From positions 274,368 to 338,367 of the forward strand of contig QVRM01001397.1 in assembly GCA_003439945.1 (NCBI GenBank): 64,000 nucleotides of DNA, in the 5' to 3' direction. The first letter of the stretch is position 1. Each line of letters begins with the position of its first letter. Position numbers and translations under genes: made by a program. Source of the stretch: Dermanyssus gallinae (taxonomy: Eukaryota; Arthropoda; Arachnida; Mesostigmata; Dermanyssidae). Under the pieces are notes generated by a model. It was not told the origin of the DNA. It saw only the letters and a program-made list of their open reading frames with translations, and did not search any database. This document shows, one piece after another, positions 50,129-63,967 of the stretch.

Positions 50129-50740
50129 GCATCTGTATATCCGTTTATCGACATCCGGGCGTAATTACTCCGCTGCGCAACACGATGGGAGTGTTAGATT
50201 GGTCGGGGGACTGCAGTAATATGTTTGTACAGCGTTTTGTATACACTTAACAAAAGAGATACAGGTGTTGTTTACATATGTATGAGTTGTAAGCATGCAG
50301 GTATACAATACACACACACACACACACTAGCCGCACACATTGTATGCACACATGTCGGAACTTCGTATATAAACGTATGTATTATACGTTTGAATGTATA
50401 CGATGCGATGTTATACAACCATTTGTGCATGCTAAATTCGATGTGTTTGTGTTGCGGGCGCTACAGGCGGCCTGAACGAACAGACAGTCATATATCATTA
50501 TAAGCGCTTGTTGTGTGGACGAAGCTGTGGACGAAGCTGTGTTGTTGTTGTCGGTGTGTTATTGTCATCCTTGCTATTGTTGTTGCTGTTGTTGTTGTTG
50601 TTGCTGTTTTTGACATTGCTGATCGAAGTCGCTTCGATCAACAATGTTCCGTCGTCGTTGTCGTCTCACTACCAGACGTTAGGCCATTTGTGGTGGTGGT
50701 GCTTCACACACATATACATAAAAATTATCTTTATTTGTTC

Positions 50741-50780
<40 letters not shown>

Positions 50781-51904
50781 TGTAGCGGCGTCTTCGTTCC
50801 ACGCCGGCCAGCAGCAAAAGCTTCAACTCTCGCGAGCTTTTGCCGCGTCTATCATCGTCGGCCGTACCGGAGAGGTACGGTGCCGCCACCACCAGGGTCA
50901 CAATCATGACGAGCCGATGATAATACGTACGTCAATTTTCTGTCAATTTCTTTCTCCCCCCCCCTCCTTTCTCTTCCGCTCTCTCTCTTATATATATATA
51001 TATATATATATATATCTGTCTTGTTTCGATCTTTTCGTTCGCTTTACGCGCTTTTCTCTGGGTGTCTCTATCTCAGTGCTGCGAACAGCTCAGCGACAGC
51101 AATAACCCAGCAACATCTGCGGCTGCTGGTGCTGCTCGGCTACTGCTAAACCTGCTGATTCTTCGATTGCTCGCTCCCTTGATTGCTGATGGCTTAGCGC
51201 TTCATGCCACTTCAGACTCAATTTACATCCTGCCTAAGTAAGGCAACATAGAAACGTACTAATTAACACAACTGGCCTTGTTGACGTGGGCTGCTTGCTG
51301 CACTTGCTACGGAGAGAGTTGTCGTTGTAATTGTTGTTGTTGTTGCTGTTGCTTTTGTTGCTATTGTTGTCCGGATGGCTGGCGTTGTTGCTGTCGGGAT
51401 TGTTGACGTCGTTGTCGTCGATAGTATTGTCATTATTATTATTATTAGTATTAATGCTAAGCAATTTATGGTGAACAAACCTAAAATTATTATTGTTGTT
51501 GTTGTTGTTGATGTTGATAATGATGGCGTTGTTTTCTTTAGCTGCTGCTGTTTTTATGGTTGTTATGGTGTTCGTGCTTTTGGTATTGTTGTTGCTGTTG
51601 TTGTTGTTGTTCTCGTTGCTGTTGTAGTGCCAGTGAATTGAATCAAGGAGAACTATTCGAACAGTCGTCGTCATCGTCGTTGTCGTCGTAGTCGTCACCT
51701 ACAACAATAATAGCAACAGTGTTATTATGGCTTATTTATTTTCTAATTTTTTTGCTTAGCGATAACTGCAACACCCGTAGCAGCAACATCAGAAAGCAAT
51801 AAGACACGGCGAACAGTTACGCACTATCTACCGACCCATATCTCTCACCGCCAACAACATGCTCATGGCGTGCACCCATTTCAGCATGGGGCCGGTCTGT
51901 CTCA

Positions 51905-52105
51905 CTTACAGCGACCTGGCAAGAGATGAACCCCGACTAGGAGGGCCAGGCAAACACAGGCAAATGGGTTCACGACAGGTTCGAACCCCACCGTTGCACA
52001 TTTGTATTCAACGGGGGTCGGTCCGTCTTATGAAACAATGCGAGAGTAGTTCCGTGGACGTCGTTAAATGTTGGCTGAGAGTCAGCTCGATAAAGTTTTT
52101 AAAAG
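51905..52105 (+). mobile_element. tRNA-derived SINE, family 2, copy B
   Basis: B box GGTTCGAACCC (51978-51988), then CACCGTTGCAC, GAAACAATGCGAGAGTAG, TTCCGTGGACG and TTGGCTGAGAGTCAGC, colinear with copy A at 44270. The 5' tRNA-like part is more diverged than in copy A. Ends are approximate. Confidence 0.8.
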
Positions 52106-53700
52106 CCCGGTTGTGTGTTGTAACTGAGCCTCCCCCCCCCGTTCTTTTTATCTTGTGAGCTGTAGATAGATACGTCACCACCGGCTTGCGATTGCTTGCT
52201 GTTATCATACGGCCAAAGAGATTATGGTAAAAATGACATGCTTATCACGATGTTTTATGATGGCGATGATGGTGATGATGATAGTGATGGCGGTGGGGGA
52301 TTACAAAGTTCGTGTTGATGGTGATCGTGAAGTTCACCATGCTGATTGTGCTGTTGCTGCTGATACCATGATGTGCTAATAAGAAAGATCGCAGTAATTA
52401 TCAAGGCCGAGGTGCTGGGGCCGCTGCACCCGGCGTTGATGCTGCTGCTGCTGCTGTTGCTGTGGATGAGGTGATGAAGGTACCTCATCCAGACTCGATT
52501 GTCGACTCAAATCGGACTGTATTGCTACCGGCGGCGGTAATGATAAGGGACAGAGTGAGAGACTGACGCCTACGGACGAAGCCGAAGGAAGTCATCATCG
52601 AGCGAGGGTCGGCGAGCCAGCGACTTCGGCTTCCACCTATCGGCTAGTTTTATCGATTCAGCTCTCTATTTGTTAATATTATCCCCGACGTGTGATCGAG
52701 GCTTGTTAGAGTGTGCGTGTTTGTGGTTCGTCTTTGGTCCTCTACATGATGGCATGGGGGTGCATGGTGGGGTGGCATGGGGTCGACTCGATGTGTATCA
52801 CTCTACATGTGTACTTTCGTGAGTACAGTTGTGTGTGCACACGTGTCGTTCCGATGTCACACTACCACTGCGTCACCAGGCACCAACCACGACCTCCAGT
52901 GCGGGTGTTGCAGTCGTTATAGTGATTGTTGCCGGTGTTGTTGTTGTTGCCGGTGTTGTCCCGGTCCCGCTACTGGCGGTGATGGTCACATAGCGATGAA
53001 GCCATGGTAGAAAGCGAGGAAAAACACCGATAGAGTTTGGAGGAGAGGGAGAAGAAATTGGCATGGAATGGCAACATGAACAACAACAACCACCACAACA
53101 ACAACACTTTCAACAACAACCACAACCACAACAACACTAATAGCAACAACATATAGAAAGAGCAGCACCGACCACCGGATCGCGGATGATGCGCTGCGAG
53201 ATACGATACGCCAAGCGTACGCGTGTTGTCGTGGTGACAGCGCTCTCTGGGCATGTCTTACTTAGCCGCTGGAGAGAGAAGATGAGGAAGGCCGCGACTC
53301 CAAAGAAAAAAGATGACGATGACGACGACGACGACGATGACGAACGCTGTTCCTCTATCGCTCGCTCAGAGCCACCACCAGCACCGATGCACTTTGCCGT
53401 TCGAAGTCGTCTCAACGACGACGACGGCGACGAAGTTCGCTGCTTGGTTGAGTTCCTCGTCCGGTTCGGTTCGGCGCGGCCGATCGACCGACCCCGAGCG
53501 CCGGCAATTGACGGGCTCAGAGAAGGAGGGGGCCGCGTTCACCGTTCTTCACTCTCATTCGCCTTCGTCTCGTTCTTTTTTTGCATCTGATTTTTCTTTC
53601 TCTTTCTTCTTCTTGTCTTTCCTCTTCACTTCATCGTGTTCAGATTCAGCGATCAGGTAGCAATCAATGCTGTTGCCCGTCGACGTCGTGGCTGCTGCTG

Positions 53701-53796
53701 TTGTTGCTATTGTCGCTGTTGTTGTTGTTGCTATTGTCGCTGCTGTTGTTGTTGCTATTGTCGCTGCTGTTTTTGTTGCTATTGTCGCTGCTGTTG
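53701..53796. repeat. 24-bp minisatellite
   Basis: Four tandem 24-bp units containing TTGTTGCTATTGTCGCTG, nested in a longer GTT block. Units differ by single bases. Confidence 0.93.
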
Positions 53797-56700
53797 TTGT
53801 TGTTGTTGCCGATGTTGTTGTTGTTGCTCTTATCGATGTTGTTGCGATTGTTGTTGTTGTTGCTGTTGCTGAGGCATCGGCTGTTGCTGTCGATGCCACT
53901 GTCGCCGCCGCGGAGAACAACGAAGCCGCTACGATGAAGGCGATGGTGATTTTGCTGCTGCTGCTGCTGCGGCTTCATCTTCTTCTACCTACTGGTTGTG
54001 GTGACGTTGATGCTGCGCCGTTTTTCTGTAATGAAGACATTCAGTCTCCTGGTGCTGGCTGGCTGCCTGGCTAGCGTGTTTGACTGGTCCGCTCGCCACT
54101 GGGTCGCTCGCTGCTCGCTGCTCGCTCGCGATGCATCGATGGATTGATCTATCCATCCACCCATCGTCCGTCCGTGGGGCTTCGTTATTGATCACGGACG
54201 CCGCGCAATGTCAGACAGAAGATCTGCACCGGCAGCCATAGCAGAAGCGTCAGCAGCAGCAGCCTCATCCACAGAAGAGTTTGAGGAACGGCGGCGCTGG
54301 CCGTCTCCGCAGAAGCAGCACCGAACAGCAGCAGAAACAGCAACAGAGCCAACAAACAGTTCCTTGGCCGCCCTATTCGCCGCCGCCGCCGCTGGCGCCG
54401 TCGCCACCACCGGATTGGGTTGGCAGGCGAACAGGCCCGGTCGCAGAGCGACGGCCGCTGCCGCCTCGATTTCTCTTGTTGTTGTCCGCTCATACCGGCC
54501 GGTTGCATGTTCAGAGTGATGCCAGTTGAGATGGGGCACCCGTTTGTTTTGTTGTTGTTGTAGTTGTTGCTGTCTTTGTTGCTGCTGCTGCTGCTGCTTC
54601 TGCGGCAGCGGCGGTTGTTGTTGTTGTTGCTGTTGTTGCTATCGCTGATTTTGTTGTTACCCCTCCTACCGATGCTGCTGCTAGAGGCGGCCAAATCAAG
54701 ACATCCCCCGTAGCTTGCTGAAAAGCAGCATTTAATTTTCTACATTGTTGTTGTTGTCGTGGGTGTCGGTATTTTTATTGTTGCTGCTGTCGTCGTCGTT
54801 ATTGTTGTTGCTCTCGTTGTTGTTGTTGTTATTGCTGCTATCCTTGTTGCTGTTGTTGTGGTCGTGGCTGTTGTTGTTGTCGTTTTTTTGTGAAGGCAAT
54901 TCGGTCACTCTTGCTGCGGCTGCTGCTGCTGATGCTGCTGTTGGTTTGTCTGGTGTTGTTTGTTCATGTTGGTGAGTTCGATTGGCGCACGACTTCCGTG
55001 TACATCCCCGTCGTGTTTTTAGCCAGAGCCTGACTGAGCGAATGTTCGCCCCACCGGACTTGCGGATGTTTGTGGTTCTCTCTCTCTCTTCTCCATGTAT
55101 GTCTCTCTCTCTCTCTTCTGATGATGTCGTTTCATTAGTCTTGGTAGCTAGGTGATGCGCCGCCTAGCCCCTCACGCGGTAGCGTACCCGTGAAAGCATA
55201 CATACCTATCTGTATGCTAAAGCTCCACTTCTCCGCCTTCATTTGCCACACTCGCCTTCCTGAAAACACCTCAAGGCTCCTTTGTCATTGAGCAAACGAA
55301 GACGAACGCCATAACGTATTGCTCCACGTAGCAAATCTAGTCGTCCAGAGGGCGACCTGGAGGACAGGAGGGCGGCTTCCTGAAGTCGAAGTCGGTTTTG
55401 ACGCCACTCCATGCGTGCTCGTCGAAGACCTGATGATGATACGAGTCGAGCTCGATACCACAAACAACACTTGTTATCGGAACATTGTAACCGGTATATG
55501 CATGTACTAGGCCATGATAGGTATATGCTGTGTGCCTTTGAACGCCATGCCATGTCATGTCAGCTCGTGGAAAACTGGACGTGGAAAACTGTTGAAAAGA
55601 CGTCGAGGGCACGCTAACGACGCTAATAGACAACACCCAAACAATTCAGCGATTCAGCCTACGTTTGTTGAAGGTTACCGATGAGAGTCACCATCATCAT
55701 CATCATCATCACCGTCATCATCATCAGGATATTAGAGCGGATATTGGAGCGGCCATTTCCAGAGCCGCAGTTGAGGCTAACAACACATTAGCATACATGG
55801 TGTCTATGTCTGTGCCAGCCAGGCTATAATATATCAATCTTGTCGATCGGCTGGCCGTCGGACGGGCGAACAACAGAGTGATTGACGTAAACTGATAGAG
55901 ATCGTTTGCAAAGCGCAAACAAATCGCGCGAAGCAAGCAGAAGGTAGGAACAAGGAAGGAGCGCTCGCCCGAGAGAGAGAGAGAGAGAGAGAGAAAGAAA
56001 TGCAAGCGATACATACATAGATCGATAGTGAGGGAACTTACGAAAAACTTCACCCCCGACGGGTATGACGGGTTTCAGACGCTTCTAGACAGCCGCGGCA
56101 GTGGGCGGTAACAACAACGTGACACGGACACACACTCACACACATACATAAGGATAGCCGAGGACATTACGGAATCCCGGCCACATGGGGGCGGCGTGCT
56201 GTAGTCAGTAATAACGGCGCAATGGAGGGCATTGCGGGCACCCCCGACGTCACTGTCGATACCGCCACATTTGGCACACAACCTCATGCTCAATATCAGT
56301 CGCCGCCGGCTTTTTTCGTCGTCTTCGTCTGGTTGTTGTTTGTTGTTGTTGTTGTTGTTGTTGTTGTTATTGTTGTCGTTGTTGTTGTCGCTGTTGTTTT
56401 TGTTGTTTGGTATTGTTAGCTACTGTTGTTGTTCGTTGGTATTGTTGTCAGCTGACTATGCGTTTGGTGAGGCGAGTTAATGTCACCCTGAGGATACTTT
56501 ATCTAGTAGGCGATCTGCCGTTAATATACATTACACAATATCTCTCTCCCCCCGCTCTCTCTCTCTCAATATATATATATATATCTGTCCTTTTGCTGGT
56601 CAATAGTGAAATAGCCCGATACAAAACAGAATGAATATTAGTACTGCTACTACTACGACAACTACTGCTGCTGTTTCTACGGGAGCTACGACGATGCGAC

Positions 56701-57565
56701 TGGTTGTAACGCTCTTGCTGCTGTTGCTAGCGATAGAGACACTATGTTGGCAGATAGATTTTGTGACGGCCGCGGCAATGATGGTAATAACGTTCTTCAT
56801 TCACTGAAGGAAGAATTCGTCCGATCTGCGTGATCGCGTGATTGCGCGGCCGATGATCTTGCTGTGCTGGCGATAGATTTGCGAACTCGTCTGCAGGTAA
56901 GGCTCTAAGAGGTCCTGCATCGTTCGCCGCTCCCCTCCCTCCCCCCACTCGTTCAGCAACAGTCCACTACAACTCACTTTTGCATTCACTCTGCTGAGTC
57001 TGCGTCGTGGAGTGAGTAAGCATACATACGCGCATGCATACAGACGTACATACTACATACATACAGAAATGTGTGCAGAAATGCATACAGGTATACATAC
57101 GTACATACATACATACATAATGCGATCGCGGCTAGAGTGTATTGTACTAGCCGACGAGCTTTTCGAGACGACACACCCACCTCGCCTCCCGAGCTGAGCT
57201 ACTTGCAGCTCTTGTGTTGGCTACGGGGAGGAGGAGGTTGAATCGGGGGTTGCGGGGGTTGAGGGGTGGTGGTGGGGGAGAAGCAGCAGCAGCAGCGAAG
57301 GCGGCTGCGGCGGACACACAATGAGTGACCGACTGAGGAGAACCGACAATGCGGACGTACGTCTTCATTTCGTCGCGTTCTTTGACAGGCAGCAAAGGAA
57401 CACCATCACCACCGCCACCACCTCCAGCTTCAGCAAGCAGCTCCTTCTTTGCGCTTGGAACGCATCGAGACAACCCTCGCTACCCTCGCTAAGTGGAGAA
57501 ACTGAAATCAAGACAGCAAGAGAGAGAGAGAGAGCAAGGAGAGCGGGAAGAAGAAGCGGTGGGGG

Positions 57566-57566
<1 letters not shown>

Positions 57567-57633
<67 letters not shown>
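57567..57633. repeat. (TA)n microsatellite
   Basis: About 67 bp of pure TA, followed by an AGAGAG run. Confidence 0.97.
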
Positions 57634-57639
<6 letters not shown>

Positions 57640-58486
57640 CAGAAAGAGAGAGGGGGGGTGGATGAAGAAAGCATCGATTCGCTATCGATGAATAGATGGA
57701 TCGATCCAGCTCACAATGCAGAAATGAACATAGCCACAAATCTATGCCGAGCAAACCAACTGTGAGTGAGTGAGTCAATGTTCGGGCGGACGAACGGACA
57801 AACGGACGCAGGGGCTCCCGCCACACTAGAACGAAGCCGCACGCTACAGAACTGTGTCTACGCAGCGTCGATTCTAGCCGCCGGTTCGATGAGACCTGCT
57901 TGGGTATCAACCTGCCTGCCGCTAGCAGGTCTATTTCGCCTAGTTGGGCCAAGCATATTCAGCTACTTTTCGCGTTCTACTAGGTAGTAGTTGTTGTTAT
58001 TACTATTGTTGATGCTGCTGCTGTTGTTGTTGTTGTTGCTGATGTTCTTGTTGCGTTGTTGTTGCTGATGTTCTTGTTGCGTTGTTGTTATGCTTGCTGC
58101 TGCTGGTGCTGCTGCTTTTGTTGTGAACTTCTTTTGCTAAAGACCCGCTGTACAGCAGCTTTTTGGGGGGGGGGGGGGTATGCATAGACAACATTATTAG
58201 TTTGCTTATTATTGCCTCGGCGATGGAAGGTCGCCGATCTCTTGGTGAGCGCCAATTGATCTTGGCCAAACACTGCAGCCACAACAACTACGATGACGGC
58301 CATACGATCAGAGATCTGAAATCCGCGATTGGCCAGCGTCAACGTCAGCCGTACGCGCCAATAGCAGCAGTAAGTACACCGGCTGGTGCCCGGGTTGCTG
58401 CTTGGGTTGTTGTTGTTTCCGCTCATCGTTGTTGTCATTATTGTTGTTGTTGTTGTTGTTGTTGTTGTGCTGTTGTCGTTGTTGTG

Positions 58487-58750
58487 ATTCCTGTTTTTGT
58501 TGTTGTTCTTGTTCCTGTCGTTGTTCTCGTCCCTGTTGTTGTTCATGCTGCCGTTGTTGCTGCTTTTCGTGTTCCTCTTGTTGTTGTTGTTGTCATCATC
58601 GTTGTTGTGACTTGTGTTGTTGTTGTTATTCCTGTTTTTGTTGTTGTTCTTGTTCCTGCTGTTGTTCTTGTTCCTGCTGTTGTTCTTGTCTCTGTTCTTG
58701 TTCATGTTGCCGTTGTTGCTGTTTTGCGTGTTTCTCCTGTTGTTGTTGCT
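58487..58750. repeat. Higher-order repeat in a GTT block
   Basis: Two units, starting ATTCCTGTTTTTGTTG at about 58487 and 58628 (period about 141 bp). Both run through TTCTTGTTCCTG, TTCATG(C/T)TGCCGTTG and CGTGTT(C/T)CTC. The second unit has an extra internal TTGTTCCTGCTG-like block. Confidence 0.85.
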
Positions 58751-59540
58751 GCTGCTGTATCGTAGCTACAGCACAGCCTAATATTGGGTACCTCAGCGCA
58801 TTCGCACTCGACGGTCCGGCCGATGGACGGACGTAGCCGATCATCGACGTAGCCAGCAGACGATTGACGTAGCCAGCAGACGATCGACATGCATGCCTGT
58901 GCATGTATGTGTATTCGTTCGATCGTTTAATGCTGCAAGAGGCTGCTGCTGCAGTTGTTGTTGTTGTTGTTGCTGTCGGGTGGCCGCCGGTTAACTACAA
59001 CGCGCTCAGCGCTCGGCCAGCTTCGTACTTCATCTTGAAATATCGTGTCGCTGGTTGTTGCCGCGGTCTCCGTCGCCGTCTTCGTTGTCGTGGCCGTGGT
59101 CGTCGGCGATGGTTGGCCGCGGCCCGCGACTCACTCAGTCGTCTCCGGCGGCGCGTTGTGTGATTGAGACGTGAGGCGTTCCGTGAAGGCGTCCCCGAGC
59201 CTGAAGATGTGAAGAGATGAAGTCATTTTCGGATCACCGCCGCTTGATCGCCACTGGTTCGGTCGTGGTCGTGGTCGTGGTGATTGCCGGTCGGCCTGCA
59301 GGCCAGCCATCCAACCAGGCCTCTGGCCACAGCCTTCCTGCCTAACCTCTCCTCCGTCGCTCGCCCCCGGCTCTCCCGGGATCGCCACCGGGACTCGCTT
59401 GACTCTCCGCTCTGATGATGGTTAGCTCGCTCGCTGGCTAGAGAGTTAACTGGCTGATGGTGGTTGCTGCTGCTGCTGCTGCCTCTGCTGCTGTCGCTCG
59501 GGGCCGAGTGGCCGCTCTTCGAACAGCAGCAGAGAGAGGC

Positions 59541-59575
<35 letters not shown>

Positions 59576-59770
59576 AATATATATATAGAGAGAGAGAGAA
59601 GAGGATAGGGATAGAGCGCTGATGCGGTGGTGTTCCGCGCGGTGAGCACCAAAGCCACATAGCGCCAGCCGCCGATAGGCTCGACCCGGCATCGAGATTT
59701 TCCTTTCGCACTCCTTATTTTTGCGTCCATCTTCGTCGTCGTGGTCGTCATCGTTGTTATTGTTGTTGTT

Positions 59771-59801
<31 letters not shown>

Positions 59802-60394
59802 TCATCATCATTTTCTTCTTCTCCTGCTTCGTCTTCTGCTTCTTCCTCATTTTCTTCGTAAATGACTTTGCATCCCGCCCCGATGATCGTCGTGAGGTTC
59901 CTTTCCCTTAGGTTCATGTTCTGCTGGCTCGAAGTGTATAAATACATATACGTATGTATCTATATGTATGGGTGTGTGTGTGTATGTATGTGTGTATGTG
60001 TGTCTGTACATACTTATGTAGATATTTCATTTATCCTCACGAGCGCAGGCCAGCTCACACTCGTTGGCGCGTTCGATGCTCGTTCCTTCGTTTCTTCTTC
60101 TCCTGCTGCTTCGCTATTCTGCTATTCTTCTCGCCAGCAGAAGATAGTTAGATAGATAGATAGATACCCGATAGGCAGGCGGTCGGTCGGTTGATGAAGA
60201 CATTCTCAAGCACTGGTTGCCCGGACGGTCGTCTGCCCGCCCGCCCGCCCGCCTCCATTCGCCCTAGCGTTGCCGCACATGCCGCGGCGTCGGCGTCGGC
60301 ATCGGCGTCATTACGAACAGGCGGCGGCGGCAGCGGCTCGGTGGACTCGCCGGCGATGACCTCGCTACATACGTCGCTTCTACTTGCGGACCTT

Positions 60395-60473
60395 CACATA
60401 GACACTCTCGAACGTACACATAGACACTGTCGAACGTACACATAGATACTTTCGAACGTACACATAGATACAC
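60395..60473. repeat. 22-bp minisatellite
   Basis: Three full units of CACATAGACACTNTCGAACG(TA) at 60395, 60417 and 60439, and a partial fourth. Units drift by one or two bases each. Confidence 0.93.
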
Positions 60474-62702
60474 ACACTCACACACCTGACACTCGAGAGT
60501 GTCGAGAGTGCACTGTATGCATCTAGGTTGTACGTATGGGCGTAAGAATGGCTGATGTTGTTCCTATCGCATACTGTCTGCCTGTTTGTTTGTTTGTCGG
60601 CCTGTCTTACCACTAGCAGCTGGCCGTACAATTCTTATGCCGTTGATATGCCGTCGTCGTCGTGTCGTCGTCGACGTCGCCACTGCCCGCTCTTAGCCCG
60701 TTTCTTAGCCGTGCCGGGGGTCGTCGTCGCCACTACAACTTCCGCTACCACAACAACAACCCCCGCTACTACCACCCCACACACCGTCACTAACACTACC
60801 ACCATCACCATCGCCGGTGGCTGTGTACCTCAGCTCGCCAAGTGCCTTTGTTGCTTCGCGGCGATGTGTTGATGTTGTTGCTCTTTGTTGTTGTTCATGT
60901 TCGAAGTAAGAAAAATGACCCCCTTCCGGTGGCCTTTGCGAATTGGCTGTTACCAACGCGCGCGGCCCAACGTCGCCTGAGTGCGTTGTGTGTGGGGGGG
61001 GTTGTCTATCGACTAGGGGTAGTAATGGCGATGGTGGCGGCACTTTCGCCAGTTGGAGTAGGCAGCGTCGTTTGACTTGACGCTCCAACGAAGGCTCGAG
61101 TTCCACCCGACGAATGGTTGGATTGGCGACCATTTGTCCCTTGTCGTCGTCGTCGTCATCATCATCGCTGGGCTACATGAAGGAACACTTTGCCCCTTCC
61201 TCTGCTTTCCCTGCCTTTTTTCGGTCCGGTCCCGTTTCCCGTCATACGATCCCTCCCCCCCCCCATATGACGTTTTCCTTTCTCCTCGCAGGGGTAGAAT
61301 TTAGCTGTGCCTCCCTTCCGATGATGACAATTGACGTCAACTTTTCGCGCTGCCCGTTTAGCATAGCAGCAGAAGCAGAAGCACCGGCAGAAACAGCGTC
61401 TGCTCACCGCTTAATGTTGGGTTGCTCGCTCGCTAGCTTGTCTCGTTTATGTCGCCTTTGTGTTGTTGTTGTTATTATTATTGTTATTTTTATTATTATT
61501 ATTATCATCTTTATGACGACGCTGATGATGATGATGATGATGATGATTATTACACTTTCGCTAATATTTATGTAACGCTTGGCCGGGCACCGCCCGTTTC
61601 TGGGTGGCCATCGTCGCCTTGACGTCGAGCCGAGAGCGAGAGAGTCTCGCTTATGCGTTGTACGTTGTTGTACGCCACATAACAAAACGCCAGAACCGCC
61701 AACGTCTTCGTCAGTGGCTGGACATTATCGTTATTGTTGTTGTTGTCGTTGTTGTCGTTGTCGTCGTCGTCGTCGTCGTCGTTGTTGTTGTTGTGGTTGT
61801 TGTTGTCGTTGTTGTTATCGTTGTCGTCATCCTTGTTATTGCTGCTGCTGCTGCTGTTGTGGCCGTCATTGTCATCAACGTAGCGTTTGTCATCAGTGTT
61901 TGGGCACTGTTTGTTATTCAAATTGTTGTTGTTGTTGTTGTTGTTGTTTTATCGTCGTATCTTGTCCCTCTCTCTCTCTCTTGCGGTAGTGGTGCTGGTG
62001 CTTCTGCTGCTACTGCGGACTCTGCTGTAATTACACAAATAAAGACATAATATTAATTTAGTCCCCGGATTGCAACGGACGACAACACAACGGCAAGGCT
62101 GACGCGCTACTGTCGGTCGAGCCAGCAGCAGCAGCCGCAGCAGGCAGCAGTAAACGTCACTGGCCGCCGCAAGTGCGTCTGCTTAACGCCTGGCGGTGGT
62201 TGACGAACGCTGACCAAGCCAGTCAGCTATTACGAGTCAGTTTATGACGCGCAGATTTATATGCCGCTAATATGCTGTCGCTGCCGCTGTTATTGCGGTT
62301 GCTGCTTCGGCTTCTGCCCTTGGTGCTGCTGCTGCTGCTGATGCTGGCACTCTACAGTCTGTTGCCGGCATAATGGTTTATCGTACGATGCTCCTCCTTT
62401 CCAGTTAGTGGGGGTAATGGCGATGGTTTTGGGGTTGTACAAGTCTTCCAACACAGTTCATCCATTTATCCATCCGTCCATCTACGCATGAGTAATAATG
62501 ATTCAAGTTACAGCACTGCTGCAGGCTGCAGTGCCTTGTGTGCACTGTTGCCACTTGTTGAAGTGTACTTGAAGGAGAAGCGGCGGAATAAAACAAGACG
62601 CACCACCGTTAAAGAACCTCGCGCAACAACGTCTCTCACGTCAGCCAGTCGATAAGGACATAACGGGGTTCCGTCACAACTGCGACTAGACGTCGCACAT
62701 AA

Positions 62703-62741
<39 letters not shown>

Positions 62742-63501
62742 TGGTATGATGGTTGTATCAAAATCAACGAACAAGCCATTCTGTCGTCGCGCGAGCGACA
62801 ATTCCAGCGATTGCCATCAATTATCGTTGCTGTTTGTCGTCGTCGTCGTTGATATTGCTATGTTTGCTGATGTTGATGCTACTGTTCTGATCTTGCTTTT
62901 GGTGTTGATGCTAGTAATATTTTCTATTGTCGTCATTCCTGATGTTGTGTGTGGTTGTTGCTGTTATTGTTGTTTTTGTCGTTGGCACCTGAGTCCCTAC
63001 TGCGTCCATCCTAACGAAGCGAGGCCTGGATTGATGACGAAGCTCATCTTGAGGTGTGGGGCTGTTCTCACCCCTCCCCTCTCTCTCTCTCTCTCTCCCC
63101 GCCCACCCTCAGCAGAAACACGACAGCAGGTCGACATCTCAATGTGCTGCGGGATACACAACACATATATACATTGATACATAGATACATACACAAACAC
63201 ACACATACAGATATGCACATATAAGACACATATACAGACGTATGTCCGTAGATCGACACGATTGGCCCCAGTACCTAAGAGGAGAGCGCACTTAGGAGAG
63301 CGCAGTGGCGGCAGAAACTGCAACAAGTTTAGCTAGGCCGCAGACCTCGGACAGAAGAAGTAGAAGAAGAAGAAATAGAAAAAGAAAAATAAGAGGAGCT
63401 GAATGGACAAGCCGAAGAATCGACTGCCGTAGCAAGACGAATAATGACGTGCCAGTTACAGTCGTAGCTGCTGCAGCAGCAGAAGCTGTAATTAGTTCTA
63501 T

Positions 63502-63533
<32 letters not shown>

Positions 63534-63967
63534 AATGTAGTAGGAGACTAGTAGACTAGTGACCTCCCTCCTTACTAAGCCGGCGTTATAGGTGTGAGTG
63601 GTGAAATGACGTCGACAGCCGCCCAGCGCCAGTGGGGCTGGCTGCAACGGGCGGGCCACAGGTATCGCGATCGGCGCGCGCTTGCGAAGGATTCAAGGAA
63701 GGCCCATCGAGGCAGGGAAAGAAGAAGAAAGACAACAACCACAACAACAACAACAACGAGGCGGAGAGGGACAATGTATTAACGACGAATGACTTTGGGG
63801 TTTGGGGGTACTACTATGCGGGTCGACCAACAGCAGCAGCAGCAGCAAGAACGCCGAAGAAAGCTAACTCAATCCTCGTTGGTCTACGGTTTCTTTTGGT
63901 GCGCTCTCTCACAGTCGCTCATTTGCTGCCGCTTATTTCTTCGACATAGTCCGCTCTTTATATTGTT

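Noticed and set aside
53555..54074. Overlapping long frames on both strands
   Set aside because: Same GTT minisatellite read in different frames as Leu, Val, Cys, Ala or Asn runs.
58088..58836. Frames of 144 to 205 codons
   Set aside because: Triplet-repeat translation (Asn/Lys, Cys, Val); no domain.
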